From the NCBI RefSeq assembly GCF_002028455.1, contig NZ_MWUM01000004.1:1-64000 (forward strand): 64,000 bases of DNA, in the 5' to 3' direction. Source of the DNA: Zoogloea sp. LCSB751. Its GTDB lineage: Bacteria; Pseudomonadota; Gammaproteobacteria; Burkholderiales; Rhodocyclaceae. Shown here piece by piece: positions 1-7,709 of this stretch (the first letter of the stretch is position 1; the number at the start of each line of letters is the position of its first letter). The notes under the pieces are model-generated. The model had not been told where the DNA came from. It did not search any database and saw nothing but the letters and a program-made list of their open reading frames with translations. The position numbers and the translations under genes were made by a program.

Positions 1-102
1 CTGCCGCCGGGCACTCGTCGTTGCCTCGATTTCTTGGAAACATCATGCACAATTTAAACAGAAAATACAACTCTGTTCATATTTAAATTTTGTTTTAAAA
101 AA

Positions 103-122
103 GGCGGCGCTAAAGCGCCGCC
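103..122 (-). terminator. Rho-independent terminator of the leftward P450 operon
   Basis: A perfect 8-bp stem (GGCGGCGC/GCGCCGCC) with a 4-base loop is flanked by A-rich sequence on its left. Read on the minus strand, the stem is followed by six T residues, the classic form. It lies about 25 bases beyond the stop of the last leftward gene. Confidence 0.85.
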
Positions 123-147
123 CATTTTTGCCTAGAGCCCTAATCCA

Positions 148-573
148 TCACAGCTCACCAGAAAATCCTCGAAACTGTCTCAGGTTCAACGTTACGGAGG
201 GCGGTTTCAGGAAGTAACGGATGGCCAGACGGCCTGGAGCGAAGGTATAGGTTTCGATGCTCTCGATGATCTGATCAGTGCCGGCGATACAGTTGTGATG
301 ATGTACAGCGGCCACATTCCCGTTGATGATGGTCGTCACCACCTCGAGTTGGATCTGGCCGTTGTGCTTGTCCCACATCTCCTCGATGACAAACCAGCCG
401 TCCCTCTGCTTGGACTGACCGACGTATTCGACGTCGAGGCCGTCCGATGCCACTTTCCGATAAAGCCCCATAAAGGTGGCTTTGTCCCTAGCGTTCCAGG
501 CGGCCACCTGGCCATGCGTGAAATGCTCAATGTATGATCTGTCGATCTGCACCACCGTCGTCCTTTCCGCCAT
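148..573 (-). CDS. SnoaL-like/NTF2-fold protein (downstream copy)
   Basis: The predicted 141-residue protein has the length and pattern of the SnoaL/NTF2-like fold: an N-terminal helix followed by alternating strands including EYVGQ, TTIINGN and ETYTF. Such proteins act as small cyclases, isomerases or hydratases, or as structural partners. No substrate can be read from the sequence. I chose the ATG at 573 because it sits two bases after the stop of the upstream SnoaL-like gene, implying translational coupling; an in-frame ATG at 612 would overlap that gene. The two neighbours resemble each other (HGQVxAWN, EYVGxxxxxGW, EMWxxxN motifs), so they probably arose by tandem duplication. It is the last gene of the P450 operon, just before a strong terminator. 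Confidence 0.75.
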   Translation of the reverse strand: MAERTTVVQIDRSYIEHFTHGQVAAWNARDKATFMGLYRKVASDGLDVEYVGQSKQRDGWFVIEEMWDKHNGQIQLEVVTTIINGNVAAVHHHNCIAGTDQIIESIETYTFAPGRLAIRYFLKPPSVTLNLRQFRGFSGEL

Positions 574-575
574 GA

Positions 576-935
576 TCAAGGCTGGCGAATGAAATAGCGA
601 ACGGTTACGCATCCATCATCATCAAAGCGGTAAAGCTCGATGGTGTCGATAGCCAGGGCGCTACCCTTGATCATGTTGCGGTTGTGGCATGCGACCTCAT
701 TGCCATTGATGATAACGGCCACTTCCTCGATCTCGATCTTCGCGTTTTGCTGCTCCCACATGGTTTCCAGCACTGGCCAGCCATTGCTTGGAAGATGGCC
801 GACATATTCGATGGTGAGGCCACCTGGGGCGACGGCACGGTAATGGGCCAGAAAGCCATCCTTGTCACCGCCATTCCAGGCAGTCACCTGACCATGGAGG
901 AAGACCTCGATGGCCTCACGGGTAATTGAGCTCAT
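576..935 (-). CDS. SnoaL-like/NTF2-fold protein (upstream copy)
   Basis: A 119-residue protein with the same small alpha+beta pattern as its downstream neighbour (FLHGQVTAWN, EYVGHL, VAVIINGNEVACHN, IELYRF). It is probably a SnoaL-like polyketide-cyclase or isomerase-type fold. AAGGAC lies about 10 bases before the ATG. It follows the 956-1987 gene after 20 bases, so the two are probably co-transcribed. Two tandem SnoaL-like proteins could form a heteromer; that is inference. The exact reaction is unknown. Confidence 0.75.
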   Translation of the reverse strand: MSSITREAIEVFLHGQVTAWNGGDKDGFLAHYRAVAPGGLTIEYVGHLPSNGWPVLETMWEQQNAKIEIEEVAVIINGNEVACHNRNMIKGSALAIDTIELYRFDDDGCVTVRYFIRQP

Positions 936-955
936 GATGCTTTGTCCTTTTCGAG

Positions 956-1987
956 CTAAAGATCGACGCCACGCACATTGCGGGCAGTGCCGTTACGGCG
1001 GTCGGATTCGCCCCAGCCGAACCAACGGTCCGGCTCGCGGGTATCGCCGATACGGCGCCAGCGTCCTTCCTGCTGGGCCGTAATAGGGAAGCCGCCGACA
1101 AAGTCACGCATTTCCCCCTTCGGATCAGGCAGAAACTCCCAGACCTCATCGCCTTCCAGCACAATTTGGGCGCTTTTCACGAAGTAGCTGCCAGGGTTAT
1201 GCACGACCTCACCCTCAATGGCAGTGGTGCTGCGCACCTCGCCCTTCTCATTCTGGAAAATGGCGTAGCCTAGGTTGTCGTGGCCAACCATGAAAGAGCC
1301 AGCATCCCAGGTGCCGTCTTTGTAGATCGTCGCGAAGGACCACCAGATGACATGCATATTGTTTTCCACCACGAGATCCTTGTGGAAGTGGATGGCACCG
1401 CCTTCAGCCAGCCAGGCCTGATCAAGAGCGATGACGCCCTTTACCGCCCTGCCCTCGCAGGTGCCGGCAACGTCGTAGAGCTGTGACACATAGAAAGTGC
1501 CCCAATCAAGCCCTGGCAGGTACCACTGCATGCCGCAGCCAATCAGCGTGCCCTTTAGCTCGAACAGACCTTCCTCCTTCCATGTCAAGCCTTTTTCCGA
1601 AGCGGTGATCATCCATGGATTGCCCGGCTCGCCTTTCAGGCTGGACCAGACAGCAGTGCCATCTTTCAGTGCCCGGTCTGGAAACAGGGTCATGGCCTGA
1701 GCGGCCATGCGCGCCCGATCAATGCGAATGCTCTCGCCGTCGATACGTGACGATTGGTAGATGAACTTAGTCGGGTTGGGGCTGCTGCCCGGCGCATTCA
1801 CCGCCCGCACGACCGCGTAGATGTGACCCTCGCCATCACGCACGCAACCGAACGGCATATGCTTTGTGAGTTTTAGACCGAAGTGATCCCGCAGGTCAGC
1901 CAGGCTCTCGCCGCTGACTCGCTGTGGGCCTACCAGGCACTGCCAGACAAAGTCACCCCGTTCAGGGATCGTATTGAAGGTTCTCAT
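956..1987 (-). CDS. Unknown protein of the P450 operon (possibly lipocalin-like beta-barrel)
   Basis: A 343-residue protein without signal peptide or membrane segments, rich in Trp, Gly and short strand-like stretches (HVIWWSFATIY, GSFMVGHDNLGYAIF). This pattern recalls the AttH/carotenoid-hydratase-type lipocalin-like proteins found beside P450 and acyl-CoA ligase genes, but I cannot name a family from the sequence. It starts 14 bases after the P450 stop, so the two are almost certainly co-transcribed. The ribosome-binding site is weak. A role in handling a hydrophobic substrate or its hydroxylated product is inference. Confidence 0.7.
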   Translation of the reverse strand: MRTFNTIPERGDFVWQCLVGPQRVSGESLADLRDHFGLKLTKHMPFGCVRDGEGHIYAVVRAVNAPGSSPNPTKFIYQSSRIDGESIRIDRARMAAQAMTLFPDRALKDGTAVWSSLKGEPGNPWMITASEKGLTWKEEGLFELKGTLIGCGMQWYLPGLDWGTFYVSQLYDVAGTCEGRAVKGVIALDQAWLAEGGAIHFHKDLVVENNMHVIWWSFATIYKDGTWDAGSFMVGHDNLGYAIFQNEKGEVRSTTAIEGEVVHNPGSYFVKSAQIVLEGDEVWEFLPDPKGEMRDFVGGFPITAQQEGRWRRIGDTREPDRWFGWGESDRRNGTARNVRGVDL

Positions 1988-2001
1988 AGCGTATTAATCG
2001 C

Positions 2002-3282
2002 TCAGTCCCAGATTACCGGGATCGACGATGCACCACGCAACTGCCCCCCCTGGATCTCGGGGGCGGGCCGCTCTGGGTCTAGGCGGACATTGGGAAAAAG
2101 ATCAAGGATGGCATTGACCGCGGCCACCAGTTCCAGCTTGGCAACAAACTGCCCAATGCACATATGCGGACCGTAACCGAAAGTGAAAGACGGTTTGAGC
2201 TTGCGATCGATATCAAACACATCCGCGTTCTCAAAAACGTCTTCGTCCCGATTGGCGGATGCGATGACACACTGTACCAGCGCTCCCTTGGGAATCATGA
2301 CGCCGCCTACTTCAACATCACGGGCCGCCTGACGGACCTTGACGGTTGACGTGGGTTCATAACGGATAGCTTCGTCGATCAACTTGGGGACAAGACTACG
2401 ATCTGCACGGACGCGCTCCACCAGTTCGGGGCGCTGTAGCAACAGGGTCATGATCGAGCTAAATGTGCGGGTCGTCGTTTCCCCACCAGCGGCAACCAAC
2501 GAGCGCACGAAGGTGGTGATCTCATTGTCATCAAGGCGGCGACCCTCAAACTCGGCCCGAATCAGGCGACTGATGAGATCATCGCCGGCGGCACCTTCCG
2601 CGCGCCGATGAGCCACCAATTGAATTACGGCATCGTACAGCCCCTGGCTGGCAGCCACCGCACTCCTCCGGGCGGCCTCCTCCTCGTCCGGGTCGTTCTT
2701 GGGGCCGGCAAGGATGGTCAGGCCCATAGCTGCATATTCGTAAAAATCGCCAATGCTTTCCTGTGGAAAACCGATCAAGGCGTAGATAACCCGGATCGGA
2801 AAATACAGGGCAAAGTCCATCAAGTCAGCGCGCTTGTTAGGCACAAGCGGCGCAATGAATTCCTCTCGGATCGAACGCTCGATCTCCGCACGCCAGGGGT
2901 TGACGCTCTGAGGGGTAAAGACTGGCTGCAACAAGCCTCGGGCATGCCGGTGCTGATCACCATCCATGGCAATGATGATAAGGCCGTCACCGCCAAAGAA
3001 GGTACCCAAGCCCTTGGCAATGAAGCCACTCGTGAAGGTGGCCGCGTCCTGAAGGATCGCCTTGATATCGTTGTACTTGAAGACCGCATAGGTTGGATTT
3101 CCGTGACGCTGACCGGCATGGGTGGGTACCGACAAACTGGCCATGAAGTCACCCTCCATGACAGGTGCGATCTTGCGCTTCTGCCGGCACAAGGCGTAGA
3201 TGTCCACGTCCAAGCCACGGTAATTCCTGGATAGGGCTGCAAACGCAGCCTCAAGCTTTTCGGAACGGTGCTGGGTTGCCAT
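2002..3282 (-). CDS. Cytochrome P450 monooxygenase
   Basis: A soluble bacterial class-I P450 of 426 residues. The heme-binding loop is FGYGPHMCIG with the thiolate ligand at Cys375. The I-helix oxygen-activation motif is AGGETTT (265-271) and the K-helix ExxR is EAIR (304-307). It would hydroxylate a hydrophobic substrate using electrons from a ferredoxin and ferredoxin reductase; neither is encoded nearby. I chose the ATG at 3282 because AAGGAGA lies 6 bases upstream; the open frame continues to 3405 without a comparable site. It is the first gene of a four-gene leftward operon and is divergent from a TetR regulator. Confidence 0.95.
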   Translation of the reverse strand: MATQHRSEKLEAAFAALSRNYRGLDVDIYALCRQKRKIAPVMEGDFMASLSVPTHAGQRHGNPTYAVFKYNDIKAILQDAATFTSGFIAKGLGTFFGGDGLIIIAMDGDQHRHARGLLQPVFTPQSVNPWRAEIERSIREEFIAPLVPNKRADLMDFALYFPIRVIYALIGFPQESIGDFYEYAAMGLTILAGPKNDPDEEEAARRSAVAASQGLYDAVIQLVAHRRAEGAAGDDLISRLIRAEFEGRRLDDNEITTFVRSLVAAGGETTTRTFSSIMTLLLQRPELVERVRADRSLVPKLIDEAIRYEPTSTVKVRQAARDVEVGGVMIPKGALVQCVIASANRDEDVFENADVFDIDRKLKPSFTFGYGPHMCIGQFVAKLELVAAVNAILDLFPNVRLDPERPAPEIQGGQLRGASSIPVIWD

Positions 3283-3356
3283 TTCTTGTCTCCTTATCGA
3301 GTGATGTCGATGCCACCGACTCTTCGGCCTTGCAGCAGGCCGATCGTGGCTTTTAA

Positions 3357-3381
3357 GTACACAAAAATATAAAGTGTGCAC
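3357..3381. promoter_or_regulatory. Candidate operator between P450 and TetR genes
   Basis: The sequence GTACACA-N10-GTGTGCAC, an imperfect inverted repeat with an all-A/T spacer, lies in the 196-base intergenic region shared by the P450 operon and the divergent TetR gene. The same half-sites with the same 10-base spacing occur, inverted, at 7519-7542. It is probably the site of the TetR encoded at 3479. Confidence 0.55.
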
Positions 3382-3478
3382 ATAAGGAGATGGTAGCTCT
3401 TGCACAGAAATTGGATCTCGGCCTCGTTTGACCGTGAGTCAAGCGACGGGAATCCCTCACCTCACGGGAAGGAAGACG

Positions 3479-4213
3479 ATGAAACAGGATCACGCCGTCG
3501 TTGTGCAGTCAGCAAGGACAGCCCCGGACAAGCGCGTGACTATCCGGCGTATTGTTAGTGCCGCACGGCAGGAGTTCGCCATCAAGGGGCTTGCCAATGC
3601 CCGCATCGAAGTGATCGCCCAAAACGCAGGCGTGACCAAGCAACTCGTCTATCACTACTTCAAGGGCAAGACGGAGTTGTTCGCGTGCGTGCTCGACGAA
3701 TCGTCTGACGACACGATGTCGCGACTCGTAGCCCTAGACCTGGATCACTTGCCCCCAATTGAAGCCGTGCGCGCGTTTTTGGGCCACATGTTCGACCAGT
3801 TTCACGTAAATCCCAGCCTCGGCGCCCTTGCTCAGGAAGGCATCCGCTTTCATGCCAGCCACGCCACACCACACGCCAGGTTCCCCGACCTAGCCCCTTT
3901 GCTTGAACGAAAGCTGAAAGCAATCCTGGCGCGTGGAGCGAAGAACGGCGATTTCAAACCCGGCGTGGATGCAAGCCTGCTTTTCACGGCAGCGGGCTTG
4001 CTGACTACCGGCGTATTTACTAGCCCTTATCTCGTGTCAGTACTTTCCGGCCTAAACCCGGACGTAGCTGACGATGTGAGAACCTGGCGAAACTACGCTG
4101 TGGACTTCGTAATCTCGGCAATCAGCACCTGTGCCGCCAGCCACACAAGTCAATGTCAGTTGCCCACAAAACAGATGCATCTGACTGGTGGAGAGTCCCG
4201 CTTGCAGTACTAA
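3479..4213 (+). CDS. TetR-family regulator divergent from P450
   Basis: A 244-residue TetR-type repressor. The N-terminal helix-turn-helix is clear (IVSAARQEFAIKGLANARI, then GVTKQLVYHYFKGKTELF), followed by a helical ligand-binding domain of usual length. I chose the ATG at 3479, preceded by GGAAGGA; an in-frame TTG at 3428 lacks such a site. Divergence from the P450 operon and the palindrome between them suggest local control, probably relieved by the pathway substrate or a CoA-ester intermediate. The ligand is not readable from the sequence. Confidence 0.9.
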   Translation: MKQDHAVVVQSARTAPDKRVTIRRIVSAARQEFAIKGLANARIEVIAQNAGVTKQLVYHYFKGKTELFACVLDESSDDTMSRLVALDLDHLPPIEAVRAFLGHMFDQFHVNPSLGALAQEGIRFHASHATPHARFPDLAPLLERKLKAILARGAKNGDFKPGVDASLLFTAAGLLTTGVFTSPYLVSVLSGLNPDVADDVRTWRNYAVDFVISAISTCAASHTSQCQLPTKQMHLTGGESRLQY

Positions 4214-4325
4214 CTCGCCTGACCCTGAAAATTGGGTCGCCTACAGCGCGCACGACTAGTCCCTTATGAGCTTTACGTCGAACGCCATAGAATCCTCTTC
4301 CATATACATCTACTGATAAAGTGAA

Positions 4326-4347
4326 ACCGCCGCCTTTCGGCGGCGGC
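4326..4347 (-). terminator. Terminator of the acyl-CoA synthetase gene
   Basis: An 8-bp GC-only stem (CCGCCGCC/GGCGGCGG) with a 4-base loop lies 25 bases beyond the ligase stop. On the minus strand it is followed by a short T-rich run (TTTCACTTT). Confidence 0.7.
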
Positions 4348-4371
4348 AGACTATATGAAAAAGCTGGGAAA

Positions 4372-6012
4372 TCAGCGCTTGGCGACCTTGATATCGGTTT
4401 CTTCCCAGTCCCAGGTATCAGGGGTGCGGCCCTCATCTCGTAGCTGATACTTAAGCACCCGTCCTTGAGGATTCTTTGGCATGCTGGTACGAAACTCGAT
4501 GTAACGTGGCAGTGCGTAATAAGGTACTACGTCGGTAGCCCAGAGGAACAGGTCTTCGGCCTTGAGAGTTACACCCTCTCGCAGAATGGCTGTCACCTTC
4601 ACATCGTCCTCGCCTTTGTCAGATGGCACTGCATGGACTGCAACCTCAAGGATGGCAGGGTGTTTGGCAAAGGCTGACTCCATCTCGAAGCTGGAGATGT
4701 TTTCCCCGCGGCGGCGCAAATAGTCCTTCTTCCGATCGACGAAGTAGAAGAAACCCTCATCGTCGAATTTGCCAATGTCACCGGTGTGGAACCACATGTT
4801 TCGCATCACCTTAAGGGTGTCTTCAGGGCGGCGCCAGTACCCCTGGAACATGATGTCCGGGCGCAGGGGCCGGACCACCACCTCCCCAGGGGTATTCGCG
4901 GGAAGTTCCCGATCCATATCATCCACGATTCGCACATCAAAATCAGGAACACGCTTACCGGACGATCCGGGGGCTGCATATTCGCCCGCAGGCAGGGACG
5001 TCACGACGCAGGCTTCGGTCAGTCCATAGCCGTTGCCACCCACCTGACGAGCACCGAAGCGCTCACGCCAAATGGCCTTGATAGGCTCAGTGAAGGGGTT
5101 GCCACGAACGGTGTGGATCTGCCCGAAGCAGCGCTTCATGGCATCACTGTCTGGAGCCTGAGCCAATAGCCCGCCCATACTGCCGAGGATAGACGCAATG
5201 GTGGCACCCGACCGCTCCACTTCAGGCCAGAAATTCGATACAGAAAAGCGCTCGACGATCGCCACGCGGGCTCCCACCATGATGTTGGAGATAATACCTA
5301 CACAAAGCGCGTTCATATGAAACAGGGGCAGCGGCGTGATGGTCACATCATCTCCCGTCGCCGGCCCGGCGCGTAATTGAAGGCGGGCCAGATTACACAT
5401 AAAGTTGTAGCTCAGCATGCAACCCTTGGACGGACCAGTGGTTCCAGACGTGTAGACCAGGCAGGCCAGATCCGCGGGATCTGGCTTGGTCAGGATCGGG
5501 GTGTCGTCGTGACCGCGAAACTCATCCAGCGGCGCTACGGGTACGGCGCATTCAACAGTACCGAAAGGAGCTCCCCCTCGGTACAGCACACGCTTCATTT
5601 CAGGCAACTCGGCCGAGACAGCCGCGATGCGCGGCAAGAAATCAGCTTCGCAAATCACTAAGGCAGCACCGGCGTCGGCGATCTGGTGACGGAGGAATTC
5701 CCCCCTCAACGCGGTATTGACCGGCACACTGACAGCACGCAACTTATTGATGGCCAGCCAGCACACCACAGCGTCGATGTTGTTGCCCAGCATCGTGAGT
5801 ACCGTTGCGCCGTGGCGTACCCCCAGACTCTCCAAAGAGTGGGCTAGACGTGTGGACAGTCGGTCTACATCGGCATATGTGTAGAGATCACCCGCAAAAT
5901 CAAGCAGAATCCTGTCCGGATGTGACGCAACTGCCCGATCCAGGGCAGCAATGACAGTATCGCGCTCGCCAATGGTCCAAGTCTCCGGATTTCCCATACC
6001 CGCCATGCCCAT
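4372..6012 (-). CDS. AMP-dependent acyl-CoA synthetase/ligase
   Basis: A 546-residue ANL-superfamily ligase of normal length that activates a carboxylic acid with ATP to the acyl-adenylate and then the CoA ester. Motifs in order: YTSGTTGPSKG (187-197, phosphate-binding loop), GNGYGLTE (A5), FHTGDIG (A7), DRKKDYLRRRGEN (A8), and a C-terminal PKNPQGRVLKYQ with the catalytic lysine. It resembles the CaiC/medium-chain ligase branch. Three methionines fall close together at the N-terminus; AAGGAGA is only 1-2 bases before the first ATG, so the ATG at 6006 may be the real start. It is divergent from the second TetR gene. Substrate identity is inference: probably an acid produced after P450 or FAD-enzyme oxidation. 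Confidence 0.93.
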   Translation of the reverse strand: MGMAGMGNPETWTIGERDTVIAALDRAVASHPDRILLDFAGDLYTYADVDRLSTRLAHSLESLGVRHGATVLTMLGNNIDAVVCWLAINKLRAVSVPVNTALRGEFLRHQIADAGAALVICEADFLPRIAAVSAELPEMKRVLYRGGAPFGTVECAVPVAPLDEFRGHDDTPILTKPDPADLACLVYTSGTTGPSKGCMLSYNFMCNLARLQLRAGPATGDDVTITPLPLFHMNALCVGIISNIMVGARVAIVERFSVSNFWPEVERSGATIASILGSMGGLLAQAPDSDAMKRCFGQIHTVRGNPFTEPIKAIWRERFGARQVGGNGYGLTEACVVTSLPAGEYAAPGSSGKRVPDFDVRIVDDMDRELPANTPGEVVVRPLRPDIMFQGYWRRPEDTLKVMRNMWFHTGDIGKFDDEGFFYFVDRKKDYLRRRGENISSFEMESAFAKHPAILEVAVHAVPSDKGEDDVKVTAILREGVTLKAEDLFLWATDVVPYYALPRYIEFRTSMPKNPQGRVLKYQLRDEGRTPDTWDWEETDIKVAKR

Positions 6013-6188
6013 GTCTCCTTGTCGTGGTCAGCGCCAGAGCCGACGCCGAGTCAGTATTTGTATGTTGCTGCACGAATAAAATATAAACAGAAAACAGAAA
6101 AGTGTCAAAATTTAGCAGTGCGGTTTCGCACGCCCCCTGTCGTGGCGTGTGCATGCATAGAAACAGGAAAATGACTGGGGAGGACCCG

Positions 6189-6854
6189 ATGAAACACCCG
6201 GAGAAGGATGGCGTCCCAGCCGTCGACGAAGAAAATCAGGCTGACCACGCCAGCACGCCGGTTCGCAAAACGCGTCGCAATCGGCGCTCGGAAGAAACGA
6301 TTCAGACCATCCTAGAAGTGACAGAGGCTATCATTCTGGAGTCAGGTGCCGATCGCATTTCGATCCTAGATGTATGCAAAGCTGCCGACATAGCACGGGG
6401 GACCTTCTATCGCTATTTCTCCTCTCAGGACGAACTACTGGATGCCTTTTCGCGACACAAGCGCGACCGCTTCTATGCTGCACTGATCGAGACCACTGCG
6501 CCTCACAAGGATCCGGATGCTCGCCTCGCCGCAATGATCCAGTTCATCAGCGACTACATAAGCAACAACCGCGCCCGACGCCTGCTGATCGTTGCACCAG
6601 AATACGCAATGAACTGGTTTCAACGTATATTCCAAGACTCCATCGTCCGCTTTCAAGACGTGCTGTGCATCGTCTTCGATGCGTGGGACGAGCGCCTCGG
6701 AGTAAAGCTGGACCGCGAGTTAATCTGCGAGTTGATCATCCGTTATGTGCTAAGCGAGCAACTAGTCCCCGCCGGACCCGATCAGCACAACCTTCCGCGA
6801 CGCATCGAGCGCTTGGTTAGCGCCCTCGTCACCGGCAAGACGGCCCGCCGCTAG
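6189..6854 (+). CDS. TetR-family regulator divergent from acyl-CoA synthetase
   Basis: A 221-residue TetR/AcrR-type protein. After a polar N-terminal tail the DNA-binding domain reads TIQTILEVTEAIILESGADRI, then ADIARGTFYRYFSSQDEL. The ATG at 6189 has GGGGAGGA eight bases upstream and is preferred over in-frame starts at 6102 and 6171. It has little similarity to the 3479 TetR outside the helix-turn-helix, so the two probably respond to different ligands. It likely controls the divergent ligase gene. The 240 bases after its stop, up to the VOC gene, hold nothing I can support. Confidence 0.88.
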   Translation: MKHPEKDGVPAVDEENQADHASTPVRKTRRNRRSEETIQTILEVTEAIILESGADRISILDVCKAADIARGTFYRYFSSQDELLDAFSRHKRDRFYAALIETTAPHKDPDARLAAMIQFISDYISNNRARRLLIVAPEYAMNWFQRIFQDSIVRFQDVLCIVFDAWDERLGVKLDRELICELIIRYVLSEQLVPAGPDQHNLPRRIERLVSALVTGKTARR

Positions 6855-7093
6855 AACACATCAGCAGACCTTATCCTTGATAGGCATGCACCGCCGAAGC
6901 ACACGGCGCAAGCGAATAAGGCAACCGGTGGAGCTTCCGTCCCAGCCTGATCCATATTGAACAGGGAAAGATCCTGCGATCTAAGCCAGAACCCCTTGCC
7001 TCGACAACTGGAACAGCCGGATCGATGCAGGGGTGCTGAAGCCCCGGTCTGCGACTGCGACGACGTCGCCCCCCTCCGAACTCATAGATAGGC

Positions 7094-7471
7094 TCACCCT
7101 GGCGTGCGGCACGATGCAACGATCTTGTGCCCATCCAGATCGCGCACGTAGGCTGCATAAGCGTCGGGGGCAAAAGGACGCGGCCCCGGCATCCCCTCAT
7201 CGACGGCGCCAAGCGACAAGGCACGACGGTGAAATTCTGCGACCGCAGCCCAGTTAGGCGCGGCAAGCCCCACAGTCAAACCGTTACCCACAGTCGCCAT
7301 TCCACCATTGCGGGGGTAAAGGACCATGAACTGAGGTGTGTCAGCCCCCCAGCCCAGCACCTTTTCCAGCGTCAGTAGCCGCTTTAACCCAAGGGGCTCC
7401 AGTACTGAATCGTAGAAATCCCTGGCTCGTTCAAGGTTGGTCGTACCCAGGGTGATGTGGGTCAGCATCAT
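7094..7471 (-). CDS. VOC-family (glyoxalase/dioxygenase-fold) protein
   Basis: A single-module vicinal-oxygen-chelate protein of 125 residues: LTHITLGTTNLERARDFYDSVLEPLG at the start (metal-ligand His in the first strand), a middle AAVAEFHRRALSLGA, and a C-terminal YVRDLDGHKI with the usual D-G-H motif. Such proteins are lyases, isomerases or extradiol dioxygenases and work as dimers. GAGGAG lies just upstream of the ATG. It is divergent from the FAD enzyme gene, with an operator-like palindrome between, so it is probably part of the same regulon. The reaction is unknown. Confidence 0.88.
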   Translation of the reverse strand: MMLTHITLGTTNLERARDFYDSVLEPLGLKRLLTLEKVLGWGADTPQFMVLYPRNGGMATVGNGLTVGLAAPNWAAVAEFHRRALSLGAVDEGMPGPRPFAPDAYAAYVRDLDGHKIVASCRTPG

Positions 7472-7518
7472 TCTTTCTCCTCGAGAAGTATCCGTCGTAC
7501 AGACAAATACATTTTAGT

Positions 7519-7542
7519 TGAACACTAATTTTATATGTGTAC
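7519..7542. promoter_or_regulatory. Candidate operator between VOC and FAD-enzyme genes
   Basis: TGAACAC-N10-TGTGTAC; its reverse complement GTACACA-N10-GTGTTCA matches the site upstream of the P450 operon in both half-sites, spacing and A/T-rich spacer. It lies 48 bases before the VOC start codon. Confidence 0.55.
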
Positions 7543-7650
7543 ATCAACTTGATCGTCGCTCCTGAGCTCACGTCCGCACCTGGGCAGACTACTTCCTTTC
7601 ACTAGAGGTAAAACCAAGTTTATGGACAAAAAAAAAGATTGTGATCAAAT

Positions 7651-7674
7651 AACCGCTGGCTGATGCCAGCGGTT
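7651..7674. promoter_or_regulatory. Stem-loop in the leader of the FAD-enzyme gene
   Basis: A perfect 10-bp inverted repeat (AACCGCTGGC/GCCAGCGGTT) with a TGAT loop lies 35 bases before the GTG start of the FAD enzyme. No T-run follows on either strand, so it is not a standard terminator; it could be a leader structure or a protein-binding site. Confidence 0.4.
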
Positions 7675-7709
7675 ACCTGACAAGAGAGACACCAAGAAAA
7701 GGAGAGGGA

